A DNA stretch of 64,000 nucleotides, taken from positions 3,809,103 to 3,873,102 of the forward strand of contig NC_036453.1 in NCBI RefSeq assembly GCF_002775205.1, read 5' to 3'. Positions within the stretch are counted from its first letter, which is position 1; every line of letters starts with the position of its first letter. The DNA is from Xiphophorus maculatus (lineage: Eukaryota > Chordata > Actinopteri > Cyprinodontiformes > Poeciliidae). Below, piece by piece: positions 57,676 to 64,000 of this stretch. Made by a program: the position numbers and the translations under genes. The notes under the pieces were generated by a model. The model did no database searches, was not told the origin of the DNA, and saw nothing but the letters and a program-made list of their open reading frames with translations.

Positions 57676-57965
57676 GGTGATCATGCAAAATACTAACCCT
57701 ACCCCAACCTATGGAAGCACATGGTGGTGGCAGCATCATGCTGTGGGGATACCTTTAATCTGTAAGGACAGTGAATCTGGTCAAAAGTGATGGGGGTAAA
57801 GGTTCACCTTCCAGCTGGACAACAACACTAAACACATAGTAGATCTACAATGTAGGGTTTTTTAATGGCCTAGTCAAAGTCCAGAACTCTTCACCTATTT
57901 TGCAAAGAAATATTTATTTACATTTCCCTCCCACTTCACAACATTATGTCACTATAGTCACAAGA
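57676..57965 (+). mobile_element. Tc1/mariner transposase fragment
   Basis: AAGCACATGGTGGTGGCAGC ATCATGCTGTGGGGATACC, then GGTTCACCTTCCAGCTGGAC AACAACACTAAACACAT and GGCCTAGTCAAAGTCCAG, match the catalytic core DNA of fish Tc1 transposases (GGGSIMLWG, FQQDNDPKHT, WPSQSPD). Internal deletions are evident. TCCCTCCCACTTCACAACAT at 57925 is the usual terminal region. Confidence 0.88.
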
Positions 57966-58002
57966 TCTATATGAATAGATAATAAATTTAATAGAATATT
58001 CA

Positions 58003-58560
58003 CTGAACCTCAATCCAGAACTGCAAAGGATTCTGGGAGATGTAGGCGTTAGCTGCTCACAGTTAGCAAAAGTAAAGTTGGTGGAATCAACTAACTAACT
58101 CACTCATTAAGTTACCTAGCAACTCACTCATTCTTTGGTTACCTAGCAACAACCTGTTGAGTAACTTGCACAGCAGCAGTTTAAGGTTTTGCCACTGTGC
58201 CTCATAACTAGGCCTGTCACGATAACGCGTTTTGTCGGATGATAAATTGTCACAGAAGTTTTTGCGATAAATGATGCTATTAAGTAACACAACCATGGTA
58301 ATTGCATAATAATGCAAAAACACACAAACTTTAAATTCTAACATTCAAAACTGGAACTGGAAGATATTCTAAATATCCAAAATAACAGAATCGGGAGAAA
58401 ATTAAAGAATTTTTGTCTTGAGACTAAAGCGGCATACTGAAGACTTTTGTCATCCAGTTTTTGGTAGAAAGAGAAAGAAAATGGAAAAATTACACAAAGG
58501 TAAATTATTGATTTATTTAAAATTTACCATATGATTAACTGATTTATTGCAACAGGCTTA
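58003..58560. repeat. R3 element copy
   Basis: CCTCAATCCAGAACTGCAAA GGATTCTGGGAGATGTAGG, two GTTACCTAGCAAC palindromes (58111, 58138), GCACAGCAGCAGTTTAAGG, CTAGGCCTGTCACGATAAC and TTGTCACAGAAGTTTTTGCG. Same order as the copy at 59420. Confidence 0.85.
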
Positions 58561-59419
58561 CTCTCTCCATTGATTTACAGCAGCTGCATAGCATTTTAAA
58601 GTAAAGTAAACCCACTTGAATACATTTAGCTGTGCTGGCTCTTTGTTGCCGCCTCTCATTAGCCTTGTAGGGTTATCTCTGTGGTAACCCAGTTTCAAGA
58701 GCTTTAATGTCAGTAGTTTCCTCTTTGTGTTTGTACGTCATCATTCCTATTTTCCTCTGATGCAGACATCCTGCTCGGTGTTGCCTTCCTCTTTTGCTGC
58801 TCTCAGCGCGGCCTCGGTGGGCTTTGTGTGTGTTATCTCCTTCACACTGTTGCTCTGTGCATGAAAGCCCGTCTCAAGGCCCTCGACGCTGCTCGTCATG
58901 TGACTCTATTCACCTCGAAACGGGACGGTCAAGCTCGCTGAGAGTGAAGCATGAAGAGAGGGGATGGAAAAGGAGGAGTGGAGGAGATTTCTCCAGCCCA
59001 CAGCAGCCGGGTGGAATTTCTAACATGCGCAGTGGGAATGTCAGGAATGCAGGACAGTCTGATCTAACCGAGAGAAGGTGGGGAGGACAGACGAGCCAGT
59101 GAGGAAGAAAAAAAAAAGAAGAGAAGACACTGGAAAGAGTGGCACCGCAGAAGGTCAGGCCCCGTGCATAGTCACTGTCTGCGGAGGGAGGGAGGGTCAC
59201 GTTATGGAACAAATAAGCAATTCAGTTGGAGCTCCGCCGCAGCCTTCAGGACGTGCTCTGGATGTCCTCATCCCTGACCTTACTCAAGCCAGCGAGAGCG
59301 CGAGCGTGTCAACACGTCCTCATTCCCAGTGGGTCACATGCAGACGCTTGGCTCGGGAGCAGCAGCTCCGGTCCAGCGTCAGCGCCGGCCGGGTGTCCTC
59401 CTGTGCTCATATATAGAAC
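58561..59419. other. Moderately GC-rich intergenic or intronic stretch
   Basis: Several open frames exist on both strands (for example 58794-59102 and 59078-59416), but none resembles a known family and they overlap each other. CpG density rises around 59220-59400. It could hold an alternative first exon of the gene to the right. Confidence 0.3.
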
Positions 59420-59880
59420 ATTCACAGAACTCCGGTCCAGAACCGCACAGCATTCTGGGGGATGTAGGCAGAGGAAAGGCTGCAGCTGTTCAACCTCTCA
59501 TAGTCAGCTAAAGCTAGCTTGGTGGAATCACCTAACTGACTAGTCTGCAGTTACCTAGCAACTCAGTTATTCTTTGGTTACCTAGCAACAACCTGTTTGA
59601 GTAACTTGCGCAGCAGCAGTTTAAGGTTTCGCCTCTGCGCCTCACAACTAGGCCTGTCACCACAACACCTTTTGCTGGACGATAAATTGTCCCAGAAGTT
59701 TTTGCGAAAAACTATAATGATGTTGTTCTGAGACCATTTCCAAGTAATATGATGGTAATGGAATAATAAAATTAAAATTTTGATGAATATTTTACATCAG
59801 AATATTAAATATTATGATATTTAATATTATTTAGCACTGAAGCTGGAAGACATTTTAAATATCTGAACTAAATAAAACAG
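59420..59880. repeat. R3 element copy
   Basis: ACAGAACTCCGGTCCAGAAC, AGCATTCTGGGGGATGTAGG, two GTTACCTAGCAAC palindromes (59550, 59577), CAGCAGCAGTTTAAGGTTTC, CTAGGCCTGTCACCACAAC and GATAAATTGTCCCAGAAG. About 1.4 kb from the previous copy, in the same orientation. Confidence 0.85.
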
Positions 59881-61964
59881 AAACAACAAATAAAATAAAT
59901 TATAAAGTCCCTGTAAACAACATTGTTCTTCAAAAACAGGGCCAATTGAGACAAAGGCATTACTTGGTCATGGCTGACGCAGAAATGGATAAAAAAGGAG
60001 ACAGGAAACTGAAGACGCCACTCTGAGGCGTACCACCAATAAGCAGGACAGGAGGGATGGAGGACCGTCTCAGAAAACTGAGCTCAGGATCATCTACTGA
60101 ACTGCTGTTTTTCATTTTCTCATTATTCCTTTACATTTCTACTGTGTTGTTGGATAGCAGATTGAATATGCATCTTTTTATTAACGCAGCCTTTCCTGCC
60201 TTTAAAAAGCATCATTGGGATGTTTCACAGAGTCCTTAGAAAGTCTGAATTTGATTTTGTTTTCCATGTCTGGATAAATGTGGAAAATATAAGACATGGA
60301 AATATGTTTGTTGTTCCCAGTTTGTTGCTGTTCCTGTTGCTTAAATGTTGTATCCTTTCTTTCTTTTCCCTTTGTGTCCTTACTTTCTTCCTTCTTTGTG
60401 TCCTTCCTTCCTCCTTTCCTCTTTATAAGCTTCCTTTATCGCTGCCTACCAAAAACTGGACGATAAGTCTTTATTCTGGTGCTTTAGTCTCAACTTGCCC
60501 TTTTCTGAAGGACAGTTTTAGTTAGAGAGACTTCATAATTCATTTTGTTGTCTTGTTTACATATTATATGTTGCCGTTATATTACTTGAAAATATCTCAA
60601 AACAACAATATTATGGCTAATTGCAATAACTTCTGGGACAATTCATCATCCAGCAGAATTTGTTACTGTGACAGGTTTAACTTTAACCCTCCCATATTGA
60701 TTCGTTTAATTATAAAAGTATTGACTACAAACCAAAGCAGAAATGTGTTACAGGTTCCTTGATTTGAAGGACTATTTCTGAATCCAACAGAAAACAAAAG
60801 AGATATTACATAAATATGGTTATATTTATCAAGCTAAAGATGAACCAATCCGAATTTTGTAATCAATTTCCAGATTTTCCTGTACAGAACAACTTTGCTA
60901 CGCTCTGTTATCTACTAAGATCTAATCTCACTTGAACCCTGAATTAACAGCAGATGCAAAGAAAACTAGAAAACAATTTCATGAACATGTCAGATTTTGA
61001 TAATTTACCATTTAATTGGTGCATCACAAACCTTTACATGTTTCTAACTGGGTCTCTGTTGGCCGCCATTTTTAAAAACAAAACGAAATCTTTTTGTAAG
61101 TTGTGCGGTCTGCATATTTCATCAAACGGTTGCGCTATTGGATAAATCCAATGTCAATAATGAATGAAATTAACCTAATTGTAGCTGATTTTATATTTCT
61201 AAAGTTAGAATGAGGACAGTTAAGAGACGACTGATCAAAATGTGCTGCCAATCACTATTTAATGCTATGAATGGAAAGAAAAGCTCCAGTGGGCTGCCAT
61301 TATCTTTGACTGGAGAAATCTAAAATAAAGAATATTGCTGGTTTCATTTATTCCTGATAATATGAGAACTTGACTTGATTGGCACAGAAACATAAATCAG
61401 TTTGTGCAGTTGATGACTTGTCTTCAGATGTTGTTTGGAGATTGGTATTTCGAAGCGCATTCAGCTGCAAGCCAGCACAGGCAGCGGCCAAATCTGCTGA
61501 CTCGCCACATTCAGGAAAAAAACAGACATTGATAATAAGTCAGTCAGGAGGCTTCTTTCTCTTCACAACACGGGATTCTTAGTTTCATGGTCAAAAGAAC
61601 TCTCTTTCAGATAATTTAGGTGAGCCACTTGTTTTGCAGCAATTTAGTTGTATTGATTGTTAACCCACCTCCAGCAAATACTCCAAAAATATTTGTGGTT
61701 ATTATGGTTCTCCAACCTGCAGGAACGTACAGTACGTACTGCTGCTCGTCTGCCTCACGTGAGCACATCCTTCTCGCCTCCAGATCTACTCAAGATTAGG
61801 TTTTCTGCAGGCAGGAGAAGCACCGACTTGCTCAGACTGTCATTTACTGAACAGCTATTAGTCAGTTTTAGTGACATATTTTAGTTTTTACTGTTTTAGG
61901 GTTAAAGGAAGAAGGTTCAGCCACAACTGAGAATTAGAACAATAGAGGAAAAAAAGTGAAAGCA
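59881..61964. other. Intergenic or intronic, nothing recognised
   Basis: AT-rich with no recognised exon, RNA gene or clear repeat. A CCTTCTTTGTGTCCTTCCTT pyrimidine tract lies near 60390. Confidence 0.35.
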
Positions 61965-62110
61965 ACTAACGCACTCACTCTTTGGTTACCTAGCAACTCA
62001 GTTATTCTTTGGTTACCTAGCAACAATCTCTTGGGTAACTCGCACAGCAGCAGTTTCAGGTTTCGCCAGTGTGCCTCATAACTGCTTAAAAGTAAAAAAC
62101 TAAATGTCAT
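61965..62110. repeat. R3 element fragment
   Basis: Two GTTACCTAGCAAC palindromes (61985, 62012), then TTGGGTAACTCGCACAGCAG CAGTTTCAGG and GTGTGCCTCATAACTGCTTA. Only the palindrome block of R3 is preserved. Confidence 0.8.
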
Positions 62111-62204
62111 GCCAACTGTTCGGCAGGATTTTATGAATTTAAAATAATTTTAAAAAACTAACCAAAACATGCTTTTTTTTTTGACTGTTTGTTCATAAAT
62201 GCCC

Positions 62205-62290
62205 TAAGAAAAGCTGTGCTATTAATTTCATTGTACTGCTTGCTGTACAATGGCAATCTAATCTAATCAGTAATTATCAATATCAACCGA
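62205..62290 (+). mobile_element. Short LINE-like 3' tail
   Basis: TTAATTTCATTGTACTGCTT GCTGTACAATGGCAATCTAA TC resembles the tail ATTTCGTTGTAC...ACAATGACAATAAA of fish LINEs. Very short. Confidence 0.45.
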
Positions 62291-62429
62291 TATATGACAC
62301 ATATACTGTGATACGTTTTTCAGCAAATACCACAATTTTCAGATAATCGTCGTATTTACCTCCTTTACCTTTTGACAGATCAACTGAGTGTTTTTCAACC
62401 AGCAATATTTCCAAACAGCCTGATTTGTC

Positions 62430-62745
62430 TCTTGTGAGTCGAGCCGGACAATATGGCTGAAAAACGTATCACAATAAGTGTTTTATATCAGTTGAAATCG
62501 ATAATTATTGATTAATTTTTGTTTTAAATACCTTAAATATTACCAAACTGGTGGCCTAATCTTTCCTGTTGTATCCAGTTTTTACTAGACGCCGTTGTTT
62601 AGTTTTAAGTGGTTATGAGGCTCAGTGGCGAAACCTTAAACTGCTGCTGCGCATGTTACTCAACATGTTGTTGCTAGGTAACCAAAGACTAGAGTGAGTG
62701 AGTTGCTAGGTAACCAAAGAGTGAGTTAGCTGACTCAGTTTAGAA
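62430..62745. repeat. R3 element copy, opposite orientation
   Basis: ATTACCAAACTGGTGGCCTA, GTGGTTATGAGGCTCAGTGG CGAAACCTTAAACTGCTGCT, then GTTGCTAGGTAAC at 62670 and 62702. Matches the copy at 14575-14968 in order and orientation. Confidence 0.8.
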
Positions 62746-63740
62746 TGGGGAAAGAAAATCACAAAAATTAAATGTTTGTTTTTTGGCTGCACTATAAAGA
62801 TCCAAAGAGTGACTGCAACGCTCTTCGGTGAGAAGGCAGTTATCGAGAGAAGGTCAGTGAAGCGTGAAGTCGAAGAAGCTATTTAAAAGAACTGTAAACA
62901 CTAAATCATGTCGACACATGTCTGCTGTTCATTCAGGGTGTGAGACAGAAAGACATTTTCGCAGATAACAGGAAGGCTGATTCCTGTGAGCAAAGCTACT
63001 CTGTACATGTTTGAAAATCTCTGTTATGATAAGTTTCCACATTAAGTCACACAGAGGATGTTGGGTTTTTTTCATGCTAGCATTGCTAACCATGATAATC
63101 ACTGAAACAAGTCAACTTTATCACTCTATTTTGACTTGTAAAATATCAATAAACCACCTTCTCACACACACCCAGTGTGACATCACCTCTTAAGGTAGGA
63201 AGGCTAAAAAATATTTTTAATGCTGACCAAGTACTTTATATTTTAGTTTTCAAAAAGAAAAAGGAGTCTACTTAGATTTATATCACTGGAGGAGGAATTA
63301 ATGTTCTTTTTCTCTAAGATAAAACTTGAATTTAAATTTGTGAACATTGAAGTTCAGTGCAGATTAAACCCAATTTAAAGTTTGTATATCATATTTAACT
63401 ACATGATTATTCTCCCAAACACCCTGAAGATCCTTTAATACTTCACAAAAAGCTCTTTGCACTTCTGAAATGATTCCAGCGTCTGCAATCTCATGCACAG
63501 ACTGTCCGCTCCTCTCGCTCGTCCCGTAACCACAGTAACTGACTGTTTCTTTGAGAGGCCGTCTGTGATTTTTAAATAACTAAAAGAACATCCAAGAATT
63601 TCGCCGGTGGCCCAGCAGAACATGCACAGACAGAACCGAGCGGCCGCTGCTAGTACTCTGACGCATGATCTTGTGTGTGTGCATCTCCTCAGGCGTTCCT
63701 ACATGTCATCTAGTTTTAGCCACTTAATCACAGCTGATCG
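62746..63740. other. Intergenic or intronic, nothing recognised
   Basis: AT-rich to mixed sequence. GAGCGGCCGCTGCTAG at 63638 is a local CpG-rich spot. No exon with homology. Confidence 0.35.
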
Positions 63741-63742
63741 CA

Positions 63743-63797
<55 letters not shown>
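63743..63797. repeat. (CA)n microsatellite followed by (CT)n
   Basis: About 27 uninterrupted CA units, then a short CTCTCTCTCT run to 63808. It is long enough to be polymorphic. Confidence 0.97.
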
Positions 63798-63800
<3 letters not shown>

Positions 63801-63915
63801 CTCTCTCTGCGCCCACTAACCGTACGTGTGACTGGCTGCAGGCCACCTCGTGCCTACGCTTCATGTGGAGAAACTTTATAGAGGAAGTTTGACAGTCTGT
63901 TGTTCTCTGTCTGCA

Positions 63916-64000
63916 GGGATAAACCAAAATCAGACGAAGGAAGGAGACGGAGTTGCAGTTTGTGACGTTAAGGAGAAAGTGCGTCACTGCGCGACATGTT
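63916..64000 (+). other. Possible exon start at the right edge
   Basis: After a reasonable acceptor (TTGTTCTCTGTCTGCAG) the frame that begins with two leftover bases stays open for 27 codons to the window end (INQNQTKEGDGVAVCDVKEK). I recognise no family, and a chance open frame of this length is common, so this is only a candidate, coding or 5' UTR. Confidence 0.2.

Noticed and set aside
58794-59543. Overlapping frames of about 100 codons on both strands
   Set aside because: They overlap each other, run into an R3 element and show no domain. At most this is an untranslated first exon.
63607-63987. Frames rich in Thr-His or Cys-Val
   Set aside because: They are translations of the CA microsatellite.

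Overview
The window looks like nuclear DNA of a ray-finned (teleost) fish. Genes have many short exons with GT-AG introns, the non-coding part is AT-rich, and it is full of small DNA-transposon relics (hAT-like MITEs, Tc1/mariner pieces), LINE ends and microsatellites of the kind common in fish. All gene models below were read by eye from splice sites, reading frame and remembered family sequences; no alignment was run.

Layout, left to right. 1-1.42 kb: a satellite array with a unit of about 128 bp. 2.2-4.0 kb, minus strand: the first three coding exons of a CLUH-type gene that runs off the left edge. 4.0-9.7 kb: MITEs, a 5'-truncated L1/Tx1-type LINE, and a broken Ty3/Gypsy-like fossil. 12.3-15.8 kb, minus: a three-exon CCDC92-family gene (ccdc92b). 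17.1-26.2 kb, minus, and 27.8-34.1 kb, plus: two complete divergently transcribed FBXO40-type F-box genes, here called A and B, sharing a 1.6 kb intergenic region. 35.6-44.3 kb, plus: a 19-exon AIFM3/AIFM4-type Rieske-FAD oxidoreductase gene. 45.8-47.0 kb, minus: a two-exon LIAT1-like gene. 47.5 kb, minus: tRNA-Trp(CCA). From 47.6 to 64 kb no coding gene is certain. A CpG-rich stretch near 55.3-55.7 kb looks like a promoter and first exon of a plus-strand gene. Because human 17p13.3 has CLUH(-), CCDC92B(-), RAP1GAP2(+) in that order, rap1gap2 is the natural guess.

Four dispersed repeat families recur. R1: hallmark GTAACTAGTTAC plus TTGTTAAAGTTTCATAAG, probably a hAT-type MITE, a dozen or more pieces. 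R2: ends like CAGGGGTGTCCAAA, with a GGCCCCCGGGCCAC core. R3: CTAGGCCTGTCACGATAA with GTTGCTAGGTAACC palindromes. R4: ends like AACACAAAATCTTACCAAG.

The most interesting observation is the F-box pair. Two stretches are almost identical between A and B: about 640 bp covering the end of intron 1 and the zinc-finger exon, and about 200 bp of the F-box exon. The rest of the two genes has diverged strongly. This looks like repeated gene conversion between inverted copies. I do not see evidence for a wholly new type of system.
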